Counted from the first letter of the stretch, positions 25,396 to 38,509 are shown. The stretch: 64,000 bases of DNA from Sclerodactyla briareus (GCA_026419785.1 JAODTK010003555.1:1240001-1304000), one strand, 5' to 3'. Numbers and translations: made by a program. The notes: generated by a model from the letters alone, not told the origin.

Positions 25396-26154
25396 ACTCC
25401 TGATGTCCATTAAGGCTATGCTTCCTGTGTTGAACCCACTTTAAAACGTCGTGCTTAAGTGACAGTTTTGCAGTATGCTCTGAAATATTTTATTTTGTGT
25501 AACGTTAATGCCTGGACAAAGATGTTCCCCGGCGCGTATAGAATTCGATTCGACCCTTTTCATACATAACCCGCAATTGTTCAGATAGCATTATTCTACA
25601 CCAAAAATCTCATACTTAATACATTGCATGATGATTAAAATGAACATTTTTTGGATAATTTGAAGGTCAGCTGAGATCGACTACAGGGCCGACCACTTGG
25701 CACACAACGGTGCAGCATCTTGCCCAGATCAAGGCTAGATTGAGTGTGCAGAGCTTTCTTTGGAGGGGGTACCATGTAATATTTCTTTTTGGTGTGCGTA
25801 AATCTGGGGTCTTTTGAGGAATAGAAGAATTGTGAAAAACTATTTCTCGCCAACATCGGATTAGCCAAGAGCTTGTCTAGAAATGCCTGGATTAAGCTGA
25901 AATGTTTCCTACTGCGTGGACCAGGATACTGTGATGTAGAATGGTGCAATTTTCAGGGAAATTATGAGCAAGGTTATATTTATTGTTGTCGATTTTGGTT
26001 TAAATAGATAACACGACACAACCTACCACCATGCCATGTACGGTTGTGGCCTGATCATTAAAACGTGCTTGTGTTGTGGCACCTTATAGCACATGCACAA
26101 TACTTTGGAGGCGTGGATACACATTTTTCCGAAGGGGGCGGCAAATTCCATGTT
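25396..26154. other. No recognisable gene
   Basis: Short frames only; no splice-bounded coding block or repeat relationship seen. Confidence 0.4.
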
Positions 26155-26660
26155 CGAATCGATAATCGATTACAGCAGACCAATCCCTATGTGGCGCGCA
26201 GCGTAACTCTAGCGCGTAGCGCAAATCCTCTCGGCGTAAGGTCCAGGCCCCGCTTCAGGGCCATGGAAGCGTCGGATCTAGATCTCTCTACTACACCTGA
26301 GGCTCATTTGAGACAACTCATAAATTCTGTGCATCATACAGACGTCCTTGGAATATATTAATGCACCTAGGTCATGTCATGTCACCCTTATGATTAACGA
26401 GGGCTACGTCTGTTTAAACAACCACAGAACAATAACCCAATGGTATGCGTAGCACACATCATGAGGCGCGCAGCGCAAGTACTTCCGGCATGGGTCCAGG
26501 TCCGCCTTAGGGCGAGAATCGAGTACAGACGGGCCAGTCCCTATGTGCACAGCGTACCTCAGGGCGCGAAGTCCTCTCGGCGTGGGTTCCAGGGCCCGCC
26601 TTAGGGCCCTGAAGCTGTAGGATCTAGAGTCTCTCCACGGCAGTCTGAGGCTCATTTGGG
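26155..26660 (+). repeat. Two direct copies of a ~200-bp GC-rich repeat
   Basis: Copy 1 (about 26,155-26,361) and copy 2 (about 26,450-26,660) share 'ccctatgtg', 'cgcagcgta', 'cctctcggcgt', 'gtccag..ccgc', 'cagggcc' and 'ctgaggctcatttg' in the same order. About 90 bp separate them. Copy 2 has an extra internal partial repetition ('ggtccaggtccgccttaggg'). Confidence 0.7.
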
Positions 26661-27344
26661 AACATTTTTATTGTGATTTTCGGTTGACAAGATTCTAGAA
26701 CACTATCGAGAAGACTCACTATAATTCCGTGCATCATGAATAAACGTCTGTGGAATTGACATCAGCACCGCTTGTACCTCCCCCGTCCGTCGTATTGCAA
26801 AGAATCCGAAAGAATAATTCTAAACAGTTGAAAAGTATAAGTAGATCAAGTCGACCGATATTCACCGGATCCGCCCCTGTTGACCTCACTTGGATTGATG
26901 TAAACCTCTAATTTATACTTGTTTCCCATGAATTAAACATAATCCTATTGCTATGGTGGTCATCTCAGGTCAACCAGAGGCCAAAGTCATGTGGACACGA
27001 TAAGCTCCTAATGGTCCATCTGATGAACTTTGGTGTGTCGTTTCTACTTCTTATCGGGAGTACAAGAACCTATTATTCTTAATTTTTTCAATGTAGACCT
27101 TGGTTCATTTTTTGTGAAAAAAGAAAAATATTTTGAACAGTGGATACCCATGTCACTTTCAGCTTGTGACAAAGATTGTACCCCACGTGGAATGACTGTG
27201 TCTTTCTCATAATTGAGTCCATGATCCCATTGTTTTGGGATCAAAGCAAAAACTTGTTTACGATAAGTCCCTAGAATGCAGTTTTTGCAGTCAAATTGAT
27301 TAAGCCTTTTGGCATTCCGATTGAGGTGAACCAACTGGTCGAAT
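26661..27344. other. No recognisable gene
   Basis: AT-rich sequence, short frames only, ending at the T-rich tail of the minus-strand retrotransposon. Confidence 0.45.
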
Positions 27345-30300
27345 TTTTTTATTTTTTTTTATTTTTTTTTTTAACAAAGTGACATGAGGAAGGGGGAACC
27401 CATAATAGCCTAAACCAAAAGGCAACCCCCAAGCCACAAATGAACTCACAGAAAGAGGATGAGATCCAGCTTGTTGATTCTACTCTTGAACCGCTGGAGT
27501 CAAAACAGGAGGAAATACATTCCCGTGTAAGCCTATTCCAGGCACGCGAAGTGCGAGGAAAAAAGTAGCGGGCATATTTTTCGGTGCGAATGACGTTGAC
27601 CCGATGCAAACCGAAACGGGTGGCTGGAAGAAGCTAGCGAGTAATGGCGATAACCTCGGTAAAGGAGGACAGCAGCCCCAAGCCAGAGACATTGACCATA
27701 CGTACGGTACAGGAAGGCAGAAGAGATGATACGATCGCGATGGGATAGAGTTCAAGTTGAGGAAGGTAAGATGAATCATCGTTGAGAGTCGGATGGCCTT
27801 TCTCTGATACATCAGGACCTGAGAGAGTATGGGCGAGCCCCACCCCAAATATTGCAACCATTATTCCATTAGTGAGCGAATTTGGGCTTTGTAAACAAAG
27901 TAGTAGCTGTTTGTGGGGTGAATTTATTTTCCTTGTGCAGGAATAAGAAGCCCAACTTTCTCGAGAAGAATTAGTAGCGATAGACTTGCTATGGATTTTC
28001 AGGAAGGTTGTTGGCTGATTTCCATACCAAGGATATTAAGAGAATATACTAGGGCAGGATCTGGTCGGCCATGAAAATAGCTGGTGCATCAGAAACACGC
28101 CGACCAGAATCAGCAAGTTCTGGTTTTAGATTGGTTGAAGTTAACCAGATTATCATGCCCATTCAAAAATATAATGAAGATCCTTATTCAGCTGATTGGC
28201 AACTCTGGAACGGTGTGTTTAGATAAATCTTTTCGCGTTCCGGGGGCGGGAAATCCAGAGAAGTGGTGAAGGGTAGAATCATCAGCCAATGAGTGAATAC
28301 TAAGGAGGTAGAGCTAAGAAGAATCATTGATAAGAATGAGAAAGATTGAGGAGAGAAAACACAACCTTGAAGAACACCAGCATTGGATACGGAATGTTCT
28401 CGGAGCGAGCACCATCAACCCTACAGCGGATAGAGCGCCGGTAAGAAACTGGCATCCAATAGGTTTAGAAGGGGCTGAAACAAAATAAGTTAATATTGCC
28501 AGGAGTCCGGCGTGCCAAACACGGTTCTTAGAGATATCAAGTCACTGCCTACTTTCACACCGAAAAACCTCAATGGCTTGAGCCTTATTGGGTGACAAGA
28601 TAGTAAGTCCCGCAGTAGATCGGCCATGCCGGAAACCATACTGTTGGTCCCGATGATAGAGTGAACTCAAAGAAAGTTTCAACATGCCTTGTTTACTAAG
28701 TTCCATAACTTTGGAGAGGACCGGGGTGATGCACTCGTCCTGTAATTGGAGGGGTTGATTTGTCACCCTTTTTCGGTACTGCAGACATGAGCATGTTTCC
28801 ACACAGAAGGTTAGCATCCCATAGAATAACAAAGGCGGTTAAGCTTGCTAAGGATAAGGCGCAAGTCGTGGGCCCACTTCAGGAGACTATAGTAGAATGC
28901 CATCAGGACCAGATTCTTTATTAATGTCTAAACATTGAGTGTTGGCGGACCATGCGATTAGTGAAAACAACATCCAAGATCGTTTCACAAAGCTGGCAAG
29001 AGATGGAGGAGGATGAGCATCTGTGTTCATAGTGGAATTAGAAGAATACTCCAAAAGATAGCTTTTAGATGTGGCATCACTAGCCAAAGAGCCATCAGGC
29101 TTGACCAGCGAGGAATTGGAAGTACAGAAGTTCTGGGACCCCCTCCCAACAGATTGGCAGCGTCCAAAATGAACGACTACCAGATGGGCAGGGTGAAAGT
29201 TTATTAGCCATACCGTACTGAAAGATTTTTTGCCTCATCGATAGTCTCAGACACCACATTACGAGCAGTAAACATAGGCCTTGAGGGAATCGTGAGGAGG
29301 AAGATAGCCAGCTCGCTAAAGTTCGGTTCTCTCCTGGACGGGCATTAGTACATTGATGGTTGAACAATGAAGGTGATGAAGAGGAGCCTGATCTTAAAGT
29401 GTACGGAATAAAGCGTTCATTCCTAAAAGAATATTTTCCGAAATAGCAAAGCAGAGGTATAAGGGGTCCATCTGAGATGTGTTTCATCCAAGGGAAGACG
29501 AACAACCCCGAAGACCAAACCAGTGAGCTTTGGAGTAGTTCCATAGTTTCTGCCTTTGGTGGGGAGCTTGCATATAGGAGTTTGATTGATGAGACAGGGT
29601 AATGAGGCAATGGTCCGAGGAGCCAATAGGGGCAGAGACTGTTGCTGGACTGTAAATAAGGTGCTGAGTAGTGAGAAAGAGATCTAACAAGTTAGCAGAG
29701 TCCCGAGGCCCGACTGGGATACGGGTGGGAGAATTGATGAGCGGGTGAGACCATTGGAATAGCAACAGACCGCCTTTCGAACCAGCTCTATCAGAGGCGA
29801 TAGAGTGTATGAGCCATTCTTCGTTATGCACTTTGAAATCACCCAGTATAGCAATTTCACATTCATCGTATCGTTGAATTAGTATTCCAACAGCAGATGT
29901 GAGATATGCGAGAATAGAGCCTCATGATTATTACATTGGGAACGTAAACACCACCGAACCCTTATCCAAGGCGAGGAAGAGAGACCTTGAGCCAGAGCAG
30001 TTGCAAGTCTCACAGACCGATATCAAATTCAGAAAGGCGGGCTGACAGGGATGCTGGAGTGGACAGGCGCAACTCGCAGCCCTTACAAGGAAAACAATCA
30101 TGAAGGATATAGTTGGGACACTGGAGGATTGTAAATCAATAGGTGATGTTAATCTGTGTTCAGTAAAAAAAAGTAATTAGGATGGCTGATCCATGATGCG
30201 TTGGTGGACAGGTTTGAGATTGCGGTGAGACCCGTATATTCCGCGAAAGAGAAAGAAAAGAGCGAACCAGATGTCACGTGAGGGGCTGCAGTAGTGTCGT

Positions 30301-30480
30301 ATGAGAACCTGAAATAACCATGATAAGGTAATGGAGAAAGGAGGACAAAGGTAGGGCAAGTGGAAACCAACGGCACCGACAAGACACCAACAATGACTAA
30401 TTCGGAGAGCACGGACCTCGAGTGGCACCCCGAAACACCGACCTAGGGTGACACCTATTCGCGAACTTCGCATAGGAGGG
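27345..30480 (-). mobile_element. Decayed non-LTR retrotransposon with endonuclease and reverse transcriptase
   Basis: Read on the minus strand. An exonuclease-endonuclease-phosphatase-type endonuclease lies upstream: 'GDFKVHNEEWL' at about 29,853-29,812 and the catalytic-end 'SSDHC' at 29,622-29,608. Reverse-transcriptase blocks follow: 'VLSKVMELSKQG', then 'DQQYGFRHGRST' at about 28,652-28,614, then 'NLVNFNQSKTRTC' near 28,140. The C-terminal 'FFPRTSRAWNRL' block lies near 27,560. The element closes in an A/T-rich tail (T runs at 27,345-27,373 on the + strand). Frames shift repeatedly, so no intact protein remains. The 5' boundary is uncertain. An additional minus-strand frame at 30,493-30,714 may belong to the 5' part. 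Confidence 0.85.
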
Positions 30481-31020
30481 TTCTCGGGATTTTTACGCCA
30501 GATGAAAAGGCGCCTCCCCAGGCGCTACCCCACCACCCCGGGGTTTTTCGGGCCTCTCACTATCTGACGCATGCCTCAGCGCACCGACTCCACCTGTATC
30601 CGCATGCCCAGAAACAAGACCCATGGTATCAAGGCGACCCGTGTAACCCAGGACCTTCAGGTTCCTCATAGAACCGGCCAACCCCGAGGCTGGAATGATC
30701 AATGTTCCAGGCAAAGAGGGCCTGAAACGCTAAGCATCACTAAAGGCACCCAAAGGTCAGCGGTGGTACCTTCCCCCGTGCGGCAAAACACGAGTTGCCT
30801 ACACCATACATAATGGTCAAGGTTTGGTCAAGGTTTGTATGAAAAGCATGTGGAACATTAAATGTATATAGCCTACTACAACTGCGTGTGTGTCCGTTTA
30901 AATACTGAGAAATGATCCCGCTTGAAGTGCGAGAAATTTTTGATAATTTCTAAGACATTTGTAAAAGTAATTCACTTAATGACAATTTGTTCAATTGTTG
31001 GGTTTTGAAACAGAGGTAGC
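30481..31020. other. Possible 5' part of the minus-strand retrotransposon, then spacer
   Basis: GC-richer than its surroundings up to about 30,800. The minus-strand frame 30,493-30,714 ends in a Gly/Pro/Arg-rich stretch of no recognised family. A direct repeat 'ggtcaaggtttg' occurs twice at 30,814-30,838. The rest is AT-rich. Confidence 0.35.
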
Positions 31021-31039
31021 ACGGTTCACGGAAGTTCTT

Positions 31040-32090
31040 TTCCCAATCTCCAGGGGGGGGCCAATGGGGGGGGGCCGAGCGATTTCATGGGGCCTCGGCC
31101 CTCCTCCCCCGCCCCCCCCCCCGTAGCTAGCCACGGGGGGGGGGTTAGGCAGTAAGAGCAACTCTTATCTTGTTGGGGGGTGTAATCCGTGTTTCCCAGG
31201 GACCTTTTCCAGGTGACCTTCAGCCGTTTGACACTACCCCAAGTGCCCCGAATCACCACTGGTACGGCTCAGATCTCATACTTTCTCTAGTCTCCACCTT
31301 CTCTCCTCTATTTCATCCCCTTTTCACAGGGACATAACTGGAGATAAGCGTGTGATAGAGTCCAGTGTAATTGGTTTGTTGCAACCACGAGTCCCTGGTC
31401 GTTACAGAAGGTCACAAGATCATTAGGTCAAATGAGGACAAAGGGTCAAATGAGTCGCAGTAATCACCTTGAACTGGCACTAAAACTAGGGTTCATCTTC
31501 TCCATGTGAGCAACCCACTGCCTAATTTGAACTTGATAACTGTTTGCGTTCGCTACTATAGTGCTGACAAGGGGTGTCACATCCAACACACGCTGGTCCT
31601 CGCGCGCCGGGGGGACAACTGTCACACACAACAGAGACATGCACCACACAGCCGCACAGACAATGACTGGCAATAATTCATTTTGCGAGCTTTCGGCACG
31701 GAATAAAAAAAGGTACGACACCTAACACGTGCGTCCAGTTGCAAGAGACCGCCATCCCATCCTTCTATATCATATCGATACACCACAGGCCCCAGGGACC
31801 TAGTAAACATTTCCCAGGGACCCCTAGGACCTGAAGTCGTTCAAGCATAAAATCTTAACATCCCAATACACTGGACTGACTCGAGGGTTAATAGACGGCG
31901 GCGGTTTATAAGAGTCCCGCCATACACATGAAAATAGTCAGTAAGGGACGAACTGAAGTCTCTTAGGTAGGTAAAAACTCCTTGGCATCTTGAGAACGAT
32001 GGTTCCTCATAACAAAGCAAGCATACCGTTAGCAGAGGCAAGCATTTGGGTTCATATTTATTCAAAAAATATTGTTTGATATAGTGGGGG
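31040..32090 (+). repeat. Tandem unit copy 0, with internal deletions
   Basis: Begins inside the MITE ('ccaatgggggg..gccgagcgattt') and jumps from 'gcagtaagagcaac' straight to 'gtgtaatccgtgtttcccagg', skipping about 500 bp present in copies I and II. It then skips from 'tttcatcccc' to 'ttttcacag..acataactgg', missing another ~700 bp. The remaining part, from 'gtccagtgtaattgg' to 'gtttgatatagtggggg', follows the other copies. No gene is seen in it. Confidence 0.8.
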
Positions 32091-32447
32091 CAGTGGCGTA
32101 GCCAGATTTTTTAGTAGGGGGGCCATGGGGGTGCCGGGTCTGTTAGTGGGGGGGGGGGGGGGGGGCCCAAAGGCCATGAGATTCAATATTTCGCATCTAA
32201 CGGAGCGCCACCACGGGTTAGCGCGGAGGTAACAAAGAAATTTTTTGATTTTTGAGCGACCTCCCAGATGGCCGGAACGGCCTTTCTCGTGTATTTTGTT
32301 GAGGAAACACACCAAACAATTCTGAAATGATTGTTTTCATTTTTGGATTCCTTGGAGAACTCCAGTGGGGGGGGCCAATGGGGAGCCGAGCGATTTCAAT
32401 GGGGGGCCTCGCCCCCCCCCCCCCCCCGTAACTACGGACGCGCGCTG
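32091..32447 (+). mobile_element. hAT-type MITE inside tandem unit I
   Basis: Left end CAGTGGCGTAGCCAG. The right end is degraded (gtaactacggacgcgcgctg) compared with the copy at 34.9 kb. Interior words match the 25.1-kb copy. Flanking G-runs conceal any target duplication. Confidence 0.75.
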
Positions 32448-34570
32448 GGGGGGGGGGGGGGGTTAAGAAGGCAGTAAGAGCAAACTGTGTGTGCATGCAT
32501 GGTGCGAAGGCATGTGTGGCGGTAGCCCTTATAAAAATTGGTGCCAAGACCAGTTTTTGTTGCGCCCTGTTGTTCCACTTCCTTGGGGAGCTGCGTGATT
32601 GCCCCTAGATAGGATTAGCCCAGTCGGTGGGATCCACCTGAAGTGGATTGTAGATCGAACGGATTTGATTTCGAAATCCAGAGACGATCACTTTCCCGGT
32701 GTTGTCCTTGGGGCGAAACCACTATATCTCCAATTTTCCCACTCCACCCAGGCGATAATTGGTGGACCTATGAGAAATCTGAGTACCCCTTCGCCCTAAT
32801 GACAGCACTAAACTCACTCCCCGGGATGTCGGAGATGTACCGGACCATGATCGGGTATTTTTTATTTTTAGAAATGTCCTTTTTCATCAAGAAAAAAAAA
32901 AAAAAAAGTATTGTCTGCTCAAAGCCCTACCCGGAGTATATGCGCATTGTCAGTGGTGCTTATCTTTGTGTGGGGTGTAAATCCGTTTTCCCAGGGCCTT
33001 TTCCAGGTGACCTCTAGCTTGTTTGACACTACCCCAAGTGCCCCGAATCACCACTGGTACGGCTCAGATCTCATATCTTCTCTAATCCCAACCTTCTCCT
33101 TTCTCTTCTCAAATATATGGTGTCATTTGGTACAGCCACCGAATGTTATGTTTTGTTCACGGTTCCACTACACCCGTCTGGTCGTCATGTGTCTTTTCCT
33201 GGTTTGGTTCGTAGCTCAAAGGCTGGAGAGGTTTTTGGCCGTCTCGTTTTTCCCTTCCTCCGTCGGCTTTCAAGCTGTGAGCAGGGTGCACATACCAAAC
33301 TATGCGTAGTGATTCCTTTGTCACCTATACCAACCTCTGTAAACAAATCGACTTTGCAGAAGATCCACCTAACATCTGAATGTTTTAATCGTCCGGATGT
33401 GCTGTCAAGTTTTAGTATCAAGTAACACCATCCTTTGGTCATCGACTACATGCAAATAATACCATTTGCCTATAATCTTCCCGAAATGGTAGGGGTTCTA
33501 TCTTCTTAGCTGGTATGAACAATCACAATACAGGTTGGATATTATATTGGTATTATTCAAAAGCTTGGTTTAAGGTCAGGATTTAAAACACTTAATTGAC
33601 TTGATAAGTTATATAAGATTTTAACACTATAAAGTTTACTGACTACCAATTTCCCATACCCAGCCATATATTGAGTGAGTACATGAAATGTTTTTGGTCC
33701 CGTGGTATCCAAATAGACGAACAGAACTCTCCCTTCCCGCTATTCTTGAATGTTTCATTACCGAAAGGTCAATTGTCTACATGGACTTTGCAGTGTTTCA
33801 TCAAAGCTTTTCCTAACCTTTTACAGAGAGCACATAAACTGAGCTCGCGTGGATAGAAACGTCAGTGTAATTGGGTTTGTTGCAACACGACAGTCCTGGT
33901 CGTTACGGAGTCACAAGATCCATTAGTCAATGAGGTCAAAGGGTAATGAGGTCGAAGTAGATCACCTTGAACTGGCAACTGGGAAAACATGGGTTCACTT
34001 TCTCCATGTGAGCACCCCACTTGTCTAATTGAACTTGATCCTGTTTGCGTTCGCTACATATGTGCTGACAAGAGTGCTGACAAGGGGTGTCCACTACCAA
34101 CAAACACACGACGCGGTGCATATCGAGACACAACATACGCACCAGACATGACTGCAATAGATTCATTTGCTTTCGGCAGGAATAAAAAAAGGTACGACAA
34201 ACCTACCACGGCGTCTAGCTTCAAGAGACCGCCATCCCATCCTGTCTATATCATATCGATAACAACCCACAGGCCCAGGGACCTAGGAAACATGTCCCAG
34301 GGACCTAGGACCTGAAGTGCGTTCAGCAGAATCTAGCATCCCCATACACTGGACTGCTCGAGGGTATTAAAGACGCGGCGGTAGAAGAAGTCCCGCATAC
34401 ACATGAAGAATATGTCAAGTAAGGGACGAAATGAAGTCTTTTAGATAGGACAACTCCGCTGGCATCTTGAGAACGATGGTTCCTCATAACCAAATCAAGC
34501 ATACCTTAGCTAGCGCAATTTTTTGTTCATAATGACATGCCCAAAAAAATATTATTTGATATAGTGGGGG
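32091..34570 (+). repeat. Tandem unit copy I, ~2.48 kb
   Basis: A complete unit. It starts with the MITE at 32,091, passes through 'agctgcgtgattgcccc', 'ggattagcccagtcggtgg', 'caccactggtacggctcag', 'ggttccactacac', 'gagtgagtacatgaaatg' and 'acataaactg', and closes with 'tatttgatatagtggggg'. The next copy begins immediately. It differs from copy II mainly by one- to three-base gaps. Longest frames are about 130 codons with no recognisable product. Confidence 0.85.
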
Positions 34571-34927
34571 CAGTTGGCGTAGCCAGAGAATTTTTTAGTA
34601 GGGGGGGCCTGGGGGTCTTGGGGTCTGTTAGTGAGGGTGCCAAGGGCCAATAGATGCAACATGTTCATCACATAATCGGAAGCGCCACCACGGGTTAAGC
34701 GCGGAGGCTTTACAAAAAATTTTGATTGAGAGACCTCCCAGAATGTCCGGAAACGGCATTTCTTCGTGTCTTTTTGTTGAGGGAAAACAACCAAAAATTC
34801 TGAAATGATTGTTTTCATCATTTTGGATTCTGAAAACTCCCTGGGGGGGGAGGGGGTCCAAATGGGGGCCAGCGATTCCGTGGGCCTCTCCCCCCCCCCC
34901 CTCCCCCCTCCCCTAGCTACGCCACTG
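34571..34927 (+). mobile_element. 357-bp hAT-type MITE inside tandem unit II
   Basis: The best-preserved copy. Left end CAGTTGGCGTAGCCAG and right end ctagctacgccactg are inverted repeats (one extra T on the left). The CAG...CTG termini and length fit a non-autonomous hAT element. It is flanked by G runs on both sides. Confidence 0.85.
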
Positions 34928-37006
34928 GGGGGGGGGTTAAGTCCGTACGAGCAACTGTGTGTGCGTCTGCCATGTGCGCAGGCAGTGTGTGCGGTAGCCC
35001 TTATAAAAGTTTGGTGCAAGACCATTGTTGCGCCACTGTTGTTACCACTCCTTGGTGGAGCTGCGTGATTGCCCAGAGATAGGATTAGCCCAGTCGGTGG
35101 ATCCCCTGAGTTGGTGTAATCGAACGGATTTGAATTTCCGATCCCAGAGACCGATCACTTCCCGGTGTGTCCTTGGGCGAAACACTATATCTCCAATGTG
35201 GTCCCTCCACCCAGGCGATAATTGTGGGACCTATGAGAATCGGAGTACCCCTTCGCCCATACTGACAGCACCTCACTCTCCGGATTGGTCGGAGATTGTA
35301 CCGTACCAATTATCGAGGTATTTTTTTTTTAGAATGTCCATTTCATTCATCAAGTCTTGTCTGCTCAAAGCCCTACCCGGAGTATATGCGCATTGTCCAC
35401 GATTGGTGCCTATCTTTTGTTGGGGGTGTAATCCGTGTTTCCCCCCAGGAGACCTTTTCCAGGTGACCTTCTAAGCTTGTTTGACACGAACCCCCCCCAG
35501 TGCCCCGAATCACCACTGGTACGGCTCAGATCTCATAAACTTCTCGAAATCCACCTTTCCTCTCTTTCTCAATAATGGGTGGTGTCATTTGGTAGTCGGC
35601 CCCACGACTGTATGTTTTGTTCACGGTTCCACTACACCAGGTCTGGTCGTCATGTGCTTTTACCCTGGTTTGTTCGATCTCGAGGCTTAGAGGTTTGGGC
35701 CGTCTCGTTGATTCCCTCCTCGGCTTCAAGCAAGAGCTGTGGGACCAGGGTCACAAATACCAAACTATGCGTAGTGATTCTTTTTTCAACATCCATACCT
35801 CTTACAAAAGGATACTTTCAAGATCACCTAAACTCTGATTTAATCGTCCGGATTTGTGCGCAATTTGAGTATCAACGTAACAAACCCCTTTGTTCACTAA
35901 CCACATGCAAATAATTCTTTGTGCCTATAATCCCCAATTTCCCGAAATGGTAGTGGTTTCTATCTGCTTAGGTTGGTAATGAGCAATCACACTACCTTTG
36001 AATATTATATGTATTTATTCCAAAAGCTTGGTTCACATCCATTGATTTTAAAAACAATATTACTTGAATAAAGTTAATATAAGATATTGAACACTGATAA
36101 GTTACTGACTGCATTTCCAATACCAATCCATATAATGAGTGAGTACATGAAATTTGGGTCCAGTGGTAGCCATAGTACGAACAGACTCCCTTCCAGATAT
36201 TCTTGATGTTTCATTGCCTAGAAGTCAATGTCGTCCATGGAATTATGTCCGTTTTTTCAAAGCTATTTCCAAATTATTTCACCCTTTTACAGAGCACATA
36301 ACTGGAGATAGCGTGTTATAGAAGTCCAGTGTAATTGGTTCTTGTCAACACGACGAGTCTGGTCTTCACGGAAAGGTCCAAATATTAGGAGTCCAAATGA
36401 GTCAAAGGTAAAATGAGGTCGAAGTCGGACACCTCGAACTGGCACTAAACACATAGGGTTTCCTCTTCTTCCATGGGTTGAGCACCCCACTGCCTAATTT
36501 GAACTTGATACCTGTTTGCGTTCGCATACATATAATTGTCCTGACAAGGGGTGTCACATACAACACAGCCACAGAGCCACCCACATACGCCAACATTACT
36601 GCATGATTTCATTTTGCTTTCGGCACTGATAAAAAAGGTACGCACACCTAACACACGGCGTACGGTGCAAGAGACCGCCATCCCATCCTTCTATATTCAT
36701 ATCGGTAACAACCCACAGCCCCAGGGACCTATGAACCATGCCCCAGGGACAAGACCTGATTCGTTCAAAGCATAATCTAGCATCCCAATACACTGGCCGA
36801 CTAGAAGTATTATAATAGACCGCGGCGGTATAAGAGTCCCGCATACACATGAAGAATATCAAGTAAGGGACGAAAGAGTCTCTTACATAGGACACCTCCT
36901 TGGCATCTTAGACGATTGTTCCTCATAATAAAAGCAAGCATACTTGCGCATAGGCAGCAATTTGGTTCATATGAATCATTCAAAATAAAAAATTGTTGAT
37001 ATAGTA
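34571..37006 (+). repeat. Tandem unit copy II, ~2.44 kb
   Basis: The same ordered landmarks as copy I, ending with 'ttgttgatatagt' at about 37,005, where similarity stops and unique sequence resumes. The gap-rich divergence from copy I shows no bias to multiples of three, which argues against coding constraint. Confidence 0.85.
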
Positions 37007-38124
37007 CCCCAAGTAAGGATGGCTCTTTGTCTCCTGCAGAAGGAGTCCCCGTATCCTCGCTAATAGCCAGCATAGCTGCGGGTGCTTACTTCTCTAGTCA
37101 TGGGTGAGTGAGTCTAATAACGAACCACTTTTAGCAGTGAAGCACATCTTCCACTTTTTTTGCCAGCTTACACCCGGATGTAAGTATCACGAATAACGTT
37201 GTTGTGTAATGCTGAGATCACTGTCACTCATCAATTTCCCAATCAAAGAAACATTCATGGCAAATATCCATAACAGCTGCTGTAAGTGGTGTCATAAAGT
37301 ACCGGTGAAGGCCCGGTCCCCTTCGAATCACTTCGAGTTCATCATCAGCCCAAATTGCGCTCAGAGCTGGAGAAAGTTTACAGTTGGGGTTTTGTCAGAA
37401 TACTATTACACCAGTACAATCGTGAGTCGATCCCTAAGGGACATATTAACAAAAGCAAAGAAAAACAAATCGCGAAATGAACGAAACTTACAAGAAGTAT
37501 TCCCTCATTCGTCGTCTTCCTCATGATAACATTTCGTCTCAATGGAATAAATCATCAGAGGAAAAAAGAGGTTCAAAAATCGATGCAGAACTCAACAAAG
37601 CATCAGCTTTCCGATCGCGAGTCGATCACCGCAGAAATTATCCTCACATGTCAGCAAAACATTTCGAACTCTGTTACTGACAATTCACAACTAGAAAAAC
37701 ATTCTTGTCAAATATCCATGGGAATGGAACATGAAAAACAATTTCTTGTTCTTTTCGGCGAATTCTGGCAGGGTGATTCAGACACTTATAAAAACACCAA
37801 AATCCCTCCAAGGGTATAAATTGGTCTCCCGAAATAGGAACAATGGAAATATAGAATGATTAATTGTTTCGATGCGTCTAAATTAGAATCATACTATCGC
37901 GCGTGTTTTTGAATCAGGGTGATATTCACACGCAGTACATAGCGTGCGTATTGCACTACAAAAAAGGACGCGCTGATCGAGTCACGATCGTGATCGACTC
38001 ACGATCGTGATCGACTCCGATCGGTCACTATAATGTTTGGGTTATGTATCATGTATCAGCCTCTCATGAAGAGCAAAATCAAAATACACAATTGAAAAAA
38101 AAAATCATAATTACCGGGGTCACC
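37007..38124. other. No confident gene; short palindromic repeat near 38.0 kb
   Basis: Three overlapping frames exist on the + strand: 37,209-37,526 (105 codons), 37,477-37,680 and 37,523-37,819 (98 codons). None resembles a family I know. A 20-nt block, aacattc-tg-caaatatccat, occurs near 37,250 and 37,699. Dyad sequence lies at 37,974-38,024. Confidence 0.4.
37974..38024. repeat. Tandem palindromic GATC-rich motif
   Basis: The 18-mer cacgatcgtgatcgactc occurs twice in a row, each containing the perfect 10-bp palindrome cacgatcgtg, preceded by gatcgagt and followed by a partial repeat. It could form a small hairpin or be an ordered binding-site cluster. No function is evident from the sequence. 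Confidence 0.7.
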
Positions 38125-38509
38125 CAGGCTAGGGTTCCATTGTGCGGTATGGTACCGGTACGCATGTGAAATTCAAGTGATTGATGGGATGGTCTTAATA
38201 TGTCCTATTCCAGTATACAAAATATAGAAATTGGTTCCACAGAGCCAAACAAGTTCTAAATGAAAGCGAACCACCAGTGAATAGGCAAAATAAGCACTTA
38301 CCAATGCGTATACGATGCGTATCACCGCGAATAATTCTACGGAATATCTTCTAAAAAAAAAGCCAATCAACAAAATTATGATGGATGTGTGGCTGCTTGC
38401 TCGTCTTGTTTCCGCATAAACGTATAGAGGGCTCTCTTTCCTGAAACAAACGTTGTTTGTGTGAATATGTGATTTGCACATCATTTTCGGGACACGCATA
38501 TGAAACAAT
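38125..38509 (-). mobile_element. TIR element (MITE), copy 3, interrupted
   Basis: Matches the reverse complement of copy 1 at 11.5 kb. Landmarks are 'aggctagggttcca', 'attggttccacagag', 'gaataggcaaaataagc', 'aatgcgtatac', 'cctgaaacaaacg' and 'cgggacacgcatatg'. Its right terminus (ggaatcccagcc) is displaced to 41,161-41,172, because a 2.64-kb element sits between the two parts. Confidence 0.85.

Noticed and set aside
31040-37006. LTR retrotransposon with the repeated blocks as LTRs
   Set aside because: Three contiguous copies with no internal gag-pol sequence, no primer-binding site and no TG...CA borders; tandem duplication explains the layout better.
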